DNA of 64,000 bases from Cupriavidus sp. IDO (GTDB lineage: Bacteria > Pseudomonadota > Gammaproteobacteria > Burkholderiales > Burkholderiaceae), in assembly GCF_000812465.1 (NCBI RefSeq), contig NZ_JWMA01000027.1, forward strand, positions 123,107 through 187,106, written 5' to 3'. Below are positions 1 to 11,802 of this stretch, one piece after another. Below the pieces are notes generated by a model, which was not told where the DNA came from, ran no database searches, and was given only the letters and a program-made list of their open reading frames with translations. Position 1 is the first letter of the stretch, and the number at the start of each line of letters is the position of its first letter. The position numbers and the translations under genes were made by a program.

Positions 1-265
1 TAGTTGCCCGGCAGCTTGTCAAGCCGCCCGGCGAAGATGCCGCCAGGGTGCGCGGGTGCGAGGGTGGCAAGCGGCTGCCCGTCGGGGTCGGCCAGCTCGA
101 CCGAAACAGCTCCGGGCAGGCAAGCACGCACCACCACGCCCTCAGCGTCGGGATGCGGCCCGAGCACGGCAAACGGATCGGCATGCCGGGCCGCCATCAG
201 CGCATCGAGATCGGCCTGTGCGACGGGTGCGCCGTGGCCCGCGCGCGCGCTGGTGTCTGCACCGT

Positions 266-269
<4 letters not shown>
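1..269 (-). CDS. glgB: 1,4-alpha-glucan branching enzyme GlgB, N-terminal part (runs off the window)
   Basis: Partial gene; only about 89 N-terminal codons are present and the rest lies beyond the left edge. The start ATG overlaps the TGA of the upstream trehalose synthase gene (ATGA), with AGGAG a few bases before it, so the two are translationally coupled. Around residues 25-42 the protein reads LMAARHADPFAVLGPH, the typical opening of the N-terminal CBM48-like domain of GlgB. The enzyme introduces alpha-1,6 branches into linear alpha-1,4-glucan in the cytoplasm. In this operon it would branch glucan extended by GlgE from maltose-1-phosphate. The catalytic GH13 domain cannot be checked here. 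Confidence 0.9.
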
Positions 270-3628
<3,359 letters not shown>

Positions 3629-3639
3629 GCGTCTCTCCG

Positions 3640-6600
3640 CTATGCGCCGTGCGGGTCGGTGCCCGCGTGCCGCGGGCTGCCGGCGCGTGGGACGGGCCGC
3701 TCGAGCGGCGTGACGTGCCACACCGAGAACGGCAGCTGCGCCGGGTCCAGACGGATGCGCTGGTGCTTGCCGCGCACCTCGAAGCGATGGCCGTGCATCA
3801 GGTCGTGCGCGGCGAGTCCGGCATGGTCGGGCAGGCCCCATTCCCACAGCGGGACTTCGATATCGGCTTCATGCGCGGCGCGCGGGTCAAGGTTGATGGC
3901 GACCAGCAGTACGTCATCGCCGAACAGGTAGTCCGTGCCGGGCAGGAAGCGGGCAAACCAGAGCACCGCGTCATTGCCGGCATGGTAAAAGCGCAGGCCG
4001 AGGTGATTCTGCAGTGCCGGGTGGCCGGCGCGGATCTGGTTCAGCCGCGAGATCTCGGCCACGATATTGCCGGGCTGATGCCAGTCGCGCACGCGCAGCT
4101 GGTACTTCTCGGAGTCCAGGTATTCCTCGCGCACCTTGCCGTGGAGCACGAGCGGCGCGGCCTCGCACAGCTCGAAGCCGCTGTACATGCCCCACAGGCC
4201 GGACAGCAACGTCGCCAGCGCGGCCCGGATCAGGAAGGCCGGGCGGCCGCCGTCATGCAGGAAGTACGGGTTGATATCGGGCGTGTTGACGAAGAAATGC
4301 GGGCGGAAGTAGTCGCGCAGCGGGCTCTGCGTGAGCTCGGTCAGGTATTCGGTCAGCTCGGCCTTGGTGTTGCGCCAGGTGAAATACGTGTACGACTGGC
4401 TGAATCCCAGCTTGGCCAGGCGCGCCATCATCTTGGGCCGCGTAAAGGCCTCGGCCAGGAAGATCGCGTCGGGGTAGTGCGAGCGCACGTCGGCGATCAT
4501 CCATTCCCAGAACGGCAGCGGCTTGGTGTGCGGGTTGTCCACGCGGAAGATGCGCACGCCTTGCCCGGCCCAGTACATCCCCACATCGCGCAGCGCCTGC
4601 CACAGCGCTGCCGCGGCGGGTGCGGCGGCGTAGAAGTCGACGTTGACGATGTCCTCGTATTTCTTGGGCGGGTTCTCGGCATAGCGCAGCGAGCCGTCCG
4701 GCCGGTGCGAGAACCACTCCGGATGCTGCTTCAGCCACGGATGGTCCAGCGAGCACTGGATCGCAAAGTCCAGCGCCAGTTCCAGGCCCTGCGCCGCGGC
4801 GGCCTCGCGCAGCCGCCGGAAATCCTCCACATTGCCCAGTTCGGGGTGGATAGCATCGTGGCCGCCTTCCGTCGCGCCGATCGCGTAGGGGCTGCCCGGG
4901 TCCTCCGGCTCGGCGCGCAGGCTGTTGTTGCGGCCCTTGCGATGGGTCTGGCCGATCGGGTGGATGGGCGGGAAGTACAGCACGTCGAAGCCCATTGCAC
5001 GGATTGCCGGCAGCCGCGCGATGACATCGTCGAAGGTGCCGTGGCGGGATTCGTCACCGCTCTCCGAACGCGGGAAGAGTTCGTACCAGCTGGCAAAGCG
5101 GCTGGCCAGCCGCTCGGCTTCCACCGGCATCCATACCGGATGGCGCGTGGCGAACGGGCGCCCCGCGGGCGTCTGCATGGCGGCGTGCATCGCGGCAGCG
5201 GTGCGCGGCGACAGCAGGATCGCTAGCCGCGCGGCATCGTCGCCGGCGGCGGCCGTCAGTTCGTCGACGATGGCGCTCAGCGTGCTGTCGGGCGGGGGCG
5301 CGTCTCCCTTTGCCGGCATCAGCGCATCGGCCACCAGGCGCGCGCCTTCCTCGGTTTCCAGCCTGACATGGACGCCGGCGGCGCGCTTCTTGCCGACCTC
5401 GTCGAGCCAGCTGGCAAAGCCGTCGCGCCAGGCCTCGACGGTGAACTCATGGCGGCCCAGCGCGACCAGCGGGAAACTCCCCTGCCAGATGTCGTTGATG
5501 ACGTGATGCATCGGTTCGGACTGCCAGTGCGTCTGCCCCGGCGCGCGCCACAGCACCTCCGCGGCGATCTTGTCGTGCCCGTCCATCCAGATATCGGCGG
5601 TGACTTCGACCCGCTCGCCCACCAGCCGGCGCACGGCAAAGCGGCCTGCATCGCAGGCAGGCGCGACCTGCTCGATGGCAATGCGCGGGGATTCCAGCGC
5701 CGCCACCACGCCGCCGAGCCCGGTCGCGCTGATGGCTTCCACCGCGCGCGGCTCGCGCGCGCCCTGGCCCGGCGCCGATGCCTTCAGCGCGAGCGGTGCC
5801 GGCACGGCTTCGTACAGGCGGATATCGGCAGGGGCCAGCGTGATGGTGCCGAGGGCGTCGAGCGCGGTATCTGCCTCGAGCGATCCGCCGGGGCCGCCCA
5901 CCGAGGCTTCGAGCCGCGCGGCTGGCCGGGGCAGCGTGCTCAGCACGCGGTCGGCACCGAGCGTGCCGGGTTGTTGCGGACACGGGTTGACCACCACGGC
6001 CAGCGCGGGATCCTGCTGCGCACCGTCGCCATCGGCATCGCAATCCGGCGCCGGCAGGCGTGCCAGCACGGTAAGCGGCGCATCGGGGCCGCTCAGCAGC
6101 CGCACCGACAGGGCCGGCGCGGGATCGCGGGCAGCCAGCCAGGTGTTGGCTTCGAGCAGTTCGTGGGTGAGGTCATACGGCGCGCCTTCGCGCGCCCCCT
6201 CGTCTGCGGCAAGCGGATCCGGCGCATGCGCGCCGCCAGTCTCGAAGCCGGCGGGCACCAGGATGCCATCGCCAATGGCCGCCGCCGTCCACAGCGCGCG
6301 GCGCGCGGCCAGCGCGTCCTGGCTCGCGGGCGTCAGCGCCGGCGCCGCCAGCACCCGCCCGAAGCGGCGCAGCCGCTCGATTTCTTCGGTCAGCCACGCG
6401 CTGCGATAGTCCCACCACGGCAGCGAGCAGAAGGCGCCGTCGAACTGGCCCTGGGCCAGATCGTCGAGCTGCGCGGGCGACAGGCCAGGCGTCCAGGCGA
6501 GGAACAGCGGCGCCGTGCCGTCCTTTGCCAGTCTCGCCTGGTCGCGCATCGCGCGGGTCAGTTCGCCCCAGTGCCGGCCGGCTACCCGCGCCGGCGCGCG

Positions 6601-7035
6601 GCAGCAAAAGCCCGCCACCCCGGCAGCCGTGGCCAGCCGCAACTGCGTGGCCCACCATTGCACCAGCGCCTGCGCAACGGCGCGATCGTGCCAGCGCAGG
6701 CGACTGCCCGGCAGATGGGTGTCGGTATCGTGAGGCGCGAAGGCCGGTGCGGCGTGGTCGATCCAGCCCTGGTCGATGTCGGCGCCGTTGGCATGGTAGC
6801 GGTCCAGCGATATATCCAGCAGCGGGGCGATGCCATGCTTGCGGCAGGCGGCAAGCAGGCCCCCCAGCGAATGCAGGTGGGAAGCTTCAGGGTCCTGGCT
6901 GGTGTCGGCAGCGCCGCCGGCCGGTATGGCCCAGCCGCTCAGCAGCACGTGATCGAAGCCCAGCGCGGCCGCCCGCAGCAGGGTCTCGTGGTGGGCATCG
7001 GGTGAAGCACTCTGGTCAATCTGGCAGATCCGCAC
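3640..7035 (-). CDS. glgE: Alpha-1,4-glucan:maltose-1-phosphate maltosyltransferase GlgE with long N-terminal extension
   Basis: GlgE transfers maltose from alpha-maltose-1-phosphate to the non-reducing end of alpha-1,4-glucan. From about residue 449 the protein carries the GlgE N-terminal domain (DUF3416) and then the GH13_3 core. The nucleophile is D833 in FRVDNPHTKP and the proton donor is E862 in FLAEAFTRP, the same 29-residue spacing as D394/E423 in the Streptomyces enzyme. The first ~450 residues are an extra region resembling a degenerate GH13-like barrel; classical GlgE proteins are about 660-700 residues. I chose a GTG start because AAGGA lies 6 bases upstream and the sequence before it is not protein-like. 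First gene of the glgE-treS/mak-glgB operon. Confidence 0.93.
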   Translation of the reverse strand: MRICQIDQSASPDAHHETLLRAAALGFDHVLLSGWAIPAGGAADTSQDPEASHLHSLGGLLAACRKHGIAPLLDISLDRYHANGADIDQGWIDHAAPAFAPHDTDTHLPGSRLRWHDRAVAQALVQWWATQLRLATAAGVAGFCCRAPARVAGRHWGELTRAMRDQARLAKDGTAPLFLAWTPGLSPAQLDDLAQGQFDGAFCSLPWWDYRSAWLTEEIERLRRFGRVLAAPALTPASQDALAARRALWTAAAIGDGILVPAGFETGGAHAPDPLAADEGAREGAPYDLTHELLEANTWLAARDPAPALSVRLLSGPDAPLTVLARLPAPDCDADGDGAQQDPALAVVVNPCPQQPGTLGADRVLSTLPRPAARLEASVGGPGGSLEADTALDALGTITLAPADIRLYEAVPAPLALKASAPGQGAREPRAVEAISATGLGGVVAALESPRIAIEQVAPACDAGRFAVRRLVGERVEVTADIWMDGHDKIAAEVLWRAPGQTHWQSEPMHHVINDIWQGSFPLVALGRHEFTVEAWRDGFASWLDEVGKKRAAGVHVRLETEEGARLVADALMPAKGDAPPPDSTLSAIVDELTAAAGDDAARLAILLSPRTAAAMHAAMQTPAGRPFATRHPVWMPVEAERLASRFASWYELFPRSESGDESRHGTFDDVIARLPAIRAMGFDVLYFPPIHPIGQTHRKGRNNSLRAEPEDPGSPYAIGATEGGHDAIHPELGNVEDFRRLREAAAAQGLELALDFAIQCSLDHPWLKQHPEWFSHRPDGSLRYAENPPKKYEDIVNVDFYAAAPAAAALWQALRDVGMYWAGQGVRIFRVDNPHTKPLPFWEWMIADVRSHYPDAIFLAEAFTRPKMMARLAKLGFSQSYTYFTWRNTKAELTEYLTELTQSPLRDYFRPHFFVNTPDINPYFLHDGGRPAFLIRAALATLLSGLWGMYSGFELCEAAPLVLHGKVREEYLDSEKYQLRVRDWHQPGNIVAEISRLNQIRAGHPALQNHLGLRFYHAGNDAVLWFARFLPGTDYLFGDDVLLVAINLDPRAAHEADIEVPLWEWGLPDHAGLAAHDLMHGHRFEVRGKHQRIRLDPAQLPFSVWHVTPLERPVPRAGSPRHAGTDPHGA

Positions 7036-7380
7036 GTGGTGTCCTTGGCGTGACTCGGTCTGTTTGCAAAAAACAGTACCGCCTGCCTGTCGGCATGCGG
7101 GGTTTTCCCGGTGATGCGAAGCGCGTGCCAGCCACGCGCAAGGCGCGACGGATACTGGCCGACGCGAGTCAGGGCAAGGGCGCACGCGTGGCCGGGCAAT
7201 GTGGCGCATCCGCTGCGGGATGTAAAAATTACAGCCGGCGCGAGTACCGATGGAAAAAATGCGCGTCGCCCCAGCGGGCCTTCCCGTGCTTATCAGTACG
7301 CTTTGCCATGGGAGCGATCCGGTACGCTTCTTGCCGTATCGTTTCAGGGTAGCGGACGTGAGCCTCGAGGAGGGCGCTGG
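7036..7380. other. Intergenic region between glgE and a small membrane protein gene
   Basis: This 345-base stretch separates divergent genes and must hold the glgE operon promoter on the minus strand and a promoter for the downstream small gene. A locally AT-rich patch near 7225-7260 (gatgtaaaaattacag) is the most promoter-like part. I could not find a convincing -35/-10 pair in either direction, and no terminator or repeat is visible. Confidence 0.4.
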
Positions 7381-7686
7381 ATGGATCTGCTGGATGCAAT
7401 GCAGTGGCCGGCCATGGTCATCACCGTTGCCGCCACCTGGCTGGTGGGGTCACGGTCCATCGCGATGCGCCGCGCCGGCTTCTGGGTGTTCCTGCTCAGC
7501 AATGCCTTGTGGATTGCGTGGGGCTGGCACGGCGGCGCCTATGCGCTGGTGCTTCTGCAAGTGGCACTGGTGGCAATGAACGTGCGCGGCATGCGCGAGG
7601 CACGCAAGGCCTGGCGCGCGGCCTCACGCGACAGGGTGGCGCAAGGTGTGCGGGCCGATGCTGCCCGCACCGACAGGCCGGCATGA
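7381..7686 (+). CDS. Small inner-membrane protein, about 101 aa
   Basis: The protein has about three hydrophobic stretches (residues ~8-22, ~30-43, ~47-62) joined by short loops and ending in a basic, Arg/Ala-rich cytoplasmic-type tail. The ATG has GAGGAGGG about 8 bases upstream, which supports this start. I do not recognise a named family; the WVFLLSNALWIAWGW segment recalls small PQ-loop/PnuC-like membrane proteins, but that is only a resemblance. It ends 13 bases from the convergent four-helix protein gene. Confidence 0.6.
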   Translation: MDLLDAMQWPAMVITVAATWLVGSRSIAMRRAGFWVFLLSNALWIAWGWHGGAYALVLLQVALVAMNVRGMREARKAWRAASRDRVAQGVRADAARTDRPA

Positions 7687-7699
7687 CGGCACGCCAGCA

Positions 7700-8224
7700 T
7701 CACGGACGTCTCGCGGCCGCGCCGCTTCGCCGGCTCTCCCGAGCCGGCGGCGTCAGTTCCACCGCGCGCTGCCCCAGCTGCCGCTGCAGTTCGATGGCGT
7801 TGCGGTAGTGGTGCACGAGCAGCAGCCTGAGTTCCGGATCGGGAATGGCTTCGCGCAGGATGGCGCCGTAGGCTGCCGCGGCGCGGCCGGCATGGCGTGC
7901 GGCGCTGCGCAGCAAGGACGATTCGCCGCGCACGGCGTGCGTCACCGTGTCGTTGTCGAGCGCCACTCTCTCGACCACATGCGCGGCAACCTTGTGCTGC
8001 GCTTCATCGTCACCGACCGTGCCCGGATAGCCCTGGTGCGACTCCATGCAGGCGCTGGCCCGGTACGCAAGGTCAGCCGCCGCGGCGTGCTGGATCTCGG
8101 CCCGGCGCGACAGCATTGCGCGCAACTGCGGGTCGGCGGCCGACGCGGCAGCAGCGTCCAGCGCCCGGGCACACAGTTGCGCGTGCCGGCTCAGCCGTGC
8201 GAGGCGGGTGGTAAGCGCATCCAT
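7700..8224 (-). CDS. Four-helix-bundle protein, DUF2383/PA2169-like
   Basis: About 174 residues, all predicted helical, with alternating Ala/Leu/Arg helices and a C-terminal LLLVHHYRNAIELQRQLG helix. The layout resembles PA2169-type stress-associated four-helix proteins, which are related to the ferritin-like superfamily; no complete di-iron ligand set (ExxH pairs) is visible. The start at MDALTTRL was taken because upstream sequence is Arg/Pro-rich and non-protein-like. A GC-rich perfect hairpin (7729-7748) lies inside the 3' end and could help stop the convergent upstream gene. Family assignment is tentative. Confidence 0.6.
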   Translation of the reverse strand: MDALTTRLARLSRHAQLCARALDAAAASAADPQLRAMLSRRAEIQHAAAADLAYRASACMESHQGYPGTVGDDEAQHKVAAHVVERVALDNDTVTHAVRGESSLLRSAARHAGRAAAAYGAILREAIPDPELRLLLVHHYRNAIELQRQLGQRAVELTPPARESRRSGAAARRP

Positions 8225-8243
8225 CACTGCATCCGTGCTGACT

Positions 8244-8579
8244 TCAGTACTTCGGCGCCGGGTCCGGCGAATCGCCCTTCGGGCCGGACGGCGCGTCCGC
8301 GGTGGGTGCCGGCGGCGCGCCCTGTTCGCGCGGCTTCTTGTGGCGTGCGGGCGACGAGGGCTGCTTGGCGGATTTGCTCTTGGACATTGCCTTGTGGTCC
8401 GAGTCACTCATTGCGCCCATATCGCCGGTGGCAGGTGCGTTGCGGGTGGTGCCGGCGCTGTCGCCCGGCTGCGCGCTCGGATTCGGCGCGTTCGGCGAAG
8501 CGGGGGCCTGCTGCGCGAAGGCGGGCAGGCCGAATGCGGTGCCAAGAACCAGGGCCGCGCTGGCCAGGGTGTGTTTCAT
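8244..8579 (-). CDS. Secreted, low-complexity Pro/Ala/Ser/Lys-rich protein
   Basis: 111 residues with a clear Sec signal peptide: MKHTLASAALVLG core and cleavage expected after PAFA-QQ near residue 22. The mature part is disordered-looking, rich in Pro, Ala, Ser and Lys, with a central MGAMSDSDHKAMSKSKSAK stretch. GGAGACAACC precedes the ATG. No family is recognised. It lies 19 bases upstream of the four-helix gene on the same strand, so the two may be co-transcribed. Confidence 0.65.
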   Translation of the reverse strand: MKHTLASAALVLGTAFGLPAFAQQAPASPNAPNPSAQPGDSAGTTRNAPATGDMGAMSDSDHKAMSKSKSAKQPSSPARHKKPREQGAPPAPTADAPSGPKGDSPDPAPKY

Positions 8580-8750
8580 GGTTGTCTCCTATGTTTCACG
8601 CCCAGACTTCAGGGGGCGCAAGGCCCGGATTACGCTCCGCAGCCTGGTACTTCGGCAACCCGTGAGGCGATCTGTCCGGCGTTGCAAGATTCCGTGGTGG
8701 CCAGATGCGGGCCGTGGCGCAGCAGGAAGCGGGCGGTCATAGGGCATCCA

Positions 8751-9347
8751 CTAGCGGGAGTCTGCATGGGGAATGGCTCCTCCGTTCGCGCCGCCCTCGT
8801 ACCCGTGCAAATGCCGTGCCGATGCCACGCGGCTGGGGTGTTTTCCCTGTGTTTCCCGCACGAAAGTCAGCTTGCCGTCGCGTTCCAGCACGACACGGCT
8901 CACGCCCGCGAGCGTCTCCGCCTGGAGGGTGGCGCGCAGGTTTGACCGCAGGTCTTCCTGCGTGATCAGTGCGCGGCCCACGCGCTCCTGGTCCAGTTCG
9001 CCGTGATCCATCAGTTCCAGCGGGCGGCCGCCCATAGCGCGGTCGAAGCCCGGAGACCGCGCGGACAACCAGCCGACGAGGCGATGCAGCAATACCAGGG
9101 CAAGCGAGGCCGCCAGTGCCACGGAGATCGGCGTTGCGCCCACCACGGCACGCGACAGCACCGCGCCCAGCAGCAACATCACGCACAGGTCGAACGAGTT
9201 ACGTTGGGCGAAAGCCCGGCGCCCCGCCAGGCGCAGCATGGCCCAGGTGGCGGCGAAGACGATGGCGGCGCGGATCGCGGCCTGCCACCAGGCAAGCTGG
9301 TCGCCTTGCCCGATCAGGTTGTGCAGCAGGTCCGCCAGTCCGTTCAT
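8751..9347 (-). CDS. DUF421 (YetF-type) membrane protein
   Basis: About 198 residues. Three N-terminal membrane segments (about residues 20-100, including AAIRAAIVFAATWAMLRLAGRRAF and NSFDLCVMLLLGAVLSRAVVG) precede a cytoplasmic alpha/beta domain with GRPLELMDHGELDQERVGRA and a later RVVLERDGKLTFV strand. This order is characteristic of DUF421/YetF proteins, whose biochemical role is not well defined. The internal Met was chosen as start because the 47 upstream codons are low-quality, Pro/Gly-rich sequence without membrane character. Confidence 0.8.
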   Translation of the reverse strand: MNGLADLLHNLIGQGDQLAWWQAAIRAAIVFAATWAMLRLAGRRAFAQRNSFDLCVMLLLGAVLSRAVVGATPISVALAASLALVLLHRLVGWLSARSPGFDRAMGGRPLELMDHGELDQERVGRALITQEDLRSNLRATLQAETLAGVSRVVLERDGKLTFVRETQGKHPSRVASARHLHGYEGGANGGAIPHADSR

Positions 9348-9599
9348 GGCCGCGAGCGAGTATGCCAATGCTGCGCCCTCGGCAGGTTCCGTGCCAGCGC
9401 TGCCGGGCGTACAGGCGGGAGTTGGCGGCGAGCCGGTGCCTGTCACGCAAAAACTACACGCAAGCGGCTGCCGGGGCTTGTAATTCATGCCGTCGCCGAC
9501 CGCGCCCGGCGACGGCCATGACCGGCGTGCGGCACAGGTGCGGGCGGGCGCTCATCTTGCATGGTCCGGATGAACTGCCCCGTGAGCAAAGGAGAGGCC

Positions 9600-10706
9600 A
9601 TGCCTGTGTCACCACTGCCGCCCGGGCCGGAAGATCCCGAAGACGTCCGCAAGGGCCAGGTGACCGTGCCGATGACGCGCGCAGCCTTCCGTGAGCGCTA
9701 CTTCGCGCGCTATGCCGATCCTGCCTTCCGCGCGGAAGACGCGGCGCTGGCCAGGCTGGAGGCGATCGCATGGATGGCATACGCCGAGGGACGCAAGAGC
9801 CCCGTCACGCACAAGGCGGGGGCGGGCTTTGCCGACCCCGACTATTCGTTATCGGATGAATGGCGGGCCGCCAGTCATGCGGTGGCCGAGGCCGCGCGCA
9901 AGCAGTCACAGCCGGATACCCCGTCGCGCGTGCTGCTGGTCTGCGCCGCGGCGCGCAACGACTACACCTGCCCGGGCGAGATGTCCAAATCGTGGCGGCT
10001 CGCGCAGATCGCCCGCGAGAGGCTGTCGCGCGAGGGGATGGAGGTCGGCCTGCTGGACCTGAGCCTGCTCGCGTCCGATCCGGACCGCCACATCCATCCT
10101 TGCAAGGCTTGCGTGTCCACGGCGATGCCGCTGTGCCACTGGCCTTGCAGCTGCTATCCCAACCACGCACTCGGGCAGGTCAACGACTGGATGAACGAGC
10201 TGTATCCGCGCTGGGTCGGCAGCCATGGCGTGATGATCGTCACGCCGGTCTACTGGTACCAGGTGACCAGCCCGCTCAAGCTGATGATGGACAGGCTGGT
10301 ATGCGCGGACGGGGGCAATCCGGACCCGACCAGCACACACGGCAAGGATCCGGTGCGTGCCAAGGCGCTGGAGCTGGCGGGCTGGGACTACCCGAAGCAT
10401 CTCGCCGGACGCGCCTACGGCGTCGCCGTGCACGGCGACGTGGCAGGCGTGGAGGGCGTGCGGCGCGCGCTGTCCGACTGGCTCGACTGGATGGGGCTGA
10501 TCGAGGCGGGCCAGCAGGCGCGGCTTGACCGCTATATCGGCTACTACAGGCCCTATGCGGGTAGCCATGCCGAACTGGACAAGGACGCGGGCGTGCAGCG
10601 CGAAGTGGAGAACGTGGCGGCAGCGGTTGCGCAGGCCGTCAGGCAGTTGCGCGCTGGCGCACTGCAGCCGCCGGACCGGGGGCTGATACCGCCGCGCCGG
10701 AAGTAG
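9600..10706 (+). CDS. NAD(P)H-dependent FMN reductase-like flavoprotein with cysteine cluster
   Basis: 368 residues with AAGGAGAGG just upstream of the ATG. Residues 1-108 are an extra helical N-terminal region that includes MTRAAFRERYFARYADPAF. The flavodoxin-like fold starts at SRVLLVCAAARN (109-120), with the FMN-contact loop TPVYWYQVTSPLKLMMDR. Between them, residues 168-185 hold five cysteines in a C-x2-C-x7-C-x3-C-x-C pattern at the position where iron-sulfur flavoproteins carry their cluster ligands. Whether this binds Fe-S is inference. It is followed 17 bases later by the BON-domain gene, probably co-transcribed. Confidence 0.8.
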   Translation: MPVSPLPPGPEDPEDVRKGQVTVPMTRAAFRERYFARYADPAFRAEDAALARLEAIAWMAYAEGRKSPVTHKAGAGFADPDYSLSDEWRAASHAVAEAARKQSQPDTPSRVLLVCAAARNDYTCPGEMSKSWRLAQIARERLSREGMEVGLLDLSLLASDPDRHIHPCKACVSTAMPLCHWPCSCYPNHALGQVNDWMNELYPRWVGSHGVMIVTPVYWYQVTSPLKLMMDRLVCADGGNPDPTSTHGKDPVRAKALELAGWDYPKHLAGRAYGVAVHGDVAGVEGVRRALSDWLDWMGLIEAGQQARLDRYIGYYRPYAGSHAELDKDAGVQREVENVAAAVAQAVRQLRAGALQPPDRGLIPPRRK

Positions 10707-10723
10707 ACATGCGGAGACAGACC

Positions 10724-11290
10724 ATGAACCGAGACGACTGGACCCGCCGCCCGGGCCGGGGCTGGCACGACGAACCGCCGGGCAAGCAGGAACGCGACCT
10801 TCGCAGCCACTATATCGGCGGCTATGGCATCGACGACTATGACCAGCCGGTGGATCCCGCCGAACCCGGCGGCCGCCAGGGCCGACAGTCGGGCGCCGAC
10901 TGGCTGCCCGAGGATGAGGACGAGGGCCGGCCGTACGGGCGGCAGCCGGCGGCCGACGCAGCCGGGCCGGCCTGGCGGCAATTCACCGGCTACAACGAGC
11001 GCGCCTCGCGCCAGCGGGCTGCCGGAGGCCAGCGCCCGCGCGTGGTCGGTCCGAAGGGGTACCAGCGCCCGGACGAGCGCATTCGCGAGGATATCTGCGA
11101 GCGCCTCATGCGTAGCGGGAAGCTCGATGTCAGCGAGGTGGAGGTGACGGTGGAGGCCGGGGTGGTGACCCTTGCCGGCAGCGTGCCGGACCGGCAACAG
11201 AAGTACCGCGTCGAGGATATTGCCGATGACGTCTACGGCGTGAAGGACTTGCTGAACCGCTTGCGCGTGCCGCGGACGCGGCAAGCGTAA
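10724..11290 (+). CDS. BON-domain protein
   Basis: 188 residues. The N-terminal ~115 are charged and disordered (RPGRGWHDEPPGKQ, many Gly/Arg/Asp). The C-terminal ~70 form a BON domain, with DERIREDICERLMRSG, then VEVTVEAGVVTLAGSVPDR and a final YGVKDLLNRLRV helix. BON domains bind membranes or phospholipids and occur in osmotic-shock proteins such as OsmY. No signal peptide is visible, so it may be cytoplasmic. GGAGACAG precedes the chosen ATG. It ends just before a strong hairpin shared with the convergent DUF2188 gene. Confidence 0.85.
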   Translation: MNRDDWTRRPGRGWHDEPPGKQERDLRSHYIGGYGIDDYDQPVDPAEPGGRQGRQSGADWLPEDEDEGRPYGRQPAADAAGPAWRQFTGYNERASRQRAAGGQRPRVVGPKGYQRPDERIREDICERLMRSGKLDVSEVEVTVEAGVVTLAGSVPDRQQKYRVEDIADDVYGVKDLLNRLRVPRTRQA

Positions 11291-11295
11291 ACGCA

Positions 11296-11322
11296 AGCGC
11301 GCCGCTGCAATGGCGGCGCGCT
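11296..11322. terminator. Hairpin between convergent genes
   Basis: A perfect 10-bp stem (agcgcgccgc / gcggcgcgct) with a 7-base loop sits between the BON gene and the convergent DUF2188 gene. There is no T-run on either side, so termination efficiency is uncertain. The position suits a shared bidirectional terminator. Confidence 0.6.
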
Positions 11323-11334
11323 GCGCCCCGGGCG

Positions 11335-11556
11335 TCAGCCGGCTATGGCCCTGGGATCGTAACCGTAGCTGTTGCGCACGCGGATCTGGCCGTCGCGGCC
11401 GTGGATCAGCAACTCGATCTTCTCACGCTGCGCCTGGGCGGTGCCTGCGGTAATGGCCTCTTCCTGCGTGGCGTGGTGGGATTCCGCGTAGCGGGCACCT
11501 TCGCGTATGACATCCCAGCCGTCCTGGTGGGGCACGACGTGTAGGTTGCTGCTCAT
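11335..11556 (-). CDS. DUF2188 domain protein
   Basis: 73 residues. The sequence HVVPHQDGWDVIREGARYAE, then TQEEAITAGTAQAQREKIELLIHGRDGQIRVRNSYG, is the full DUF2188 pattern. These small proteins pair a W-containing beta hairpin with a helix and a basic strand, and their function is unknown. AGGAGACGG sits just upstream of the ATG. It probably forms a monocistronic unit ending at the shared hairpin. Confidence 0.85.
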   Translation of the reverse strand: MSSNLHVVPHQDGWDVIREGARYAESHHATQEEAITAGTAQAQREKIELLIHGRDGQIRVRNSYGYDPRAIAG

Positions 11557-11714
11557 GTCCGTCTCCTGTCTGCACAATCCGGCTATTCGTACTTCCATTG
11601 TGGCGCGCTGGCGGCCCGCGTCAATCCGGTGCTGTCTGACAGCCGAAGCGCAGCATGACCCACTTGCCGGCAAAAAAACTGGTTATTTGCCTGCTCGTTT
11701 GCCTACCCTGTCTT

Positions 11715-11769
11715 AGAACCCATTCCACAATGGAAAAAGCGCGCCCCTTCTTCATGGCGGATGGGTTCT
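11715..11769. repeat. 9-bp inverted repeat with 37-base spacer upstream of a small gene
   Basis: AGAACCCAT (11715-11723) is repeated exactly in inverse orientation as ATGGGTTCT (11761-11769). A second, smaller hairpin (CCATT...AATGG) lies at the inner edge of the left arm. It sits about 35-90 bases upstream of the following start codon, so it could be a leader structure or regulatory site, or the trace of a small mobile repeat. No protein-coding function is visible in this gap. Confidence 0.4.
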
Positions 11770-11802
11770 GAGCTGAGAGTCGACAAAGCAAGAGGAGCTG
11801 CC

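Noticed and set aside
7729..7748. Perfect hairpin GCCGGCTC-tccc-GAGCCGGC
   Set aside because: It lies inside the coding region of the four-helix protein; may weakly terminate the convergent gene but cannot be claimed as a terminator.
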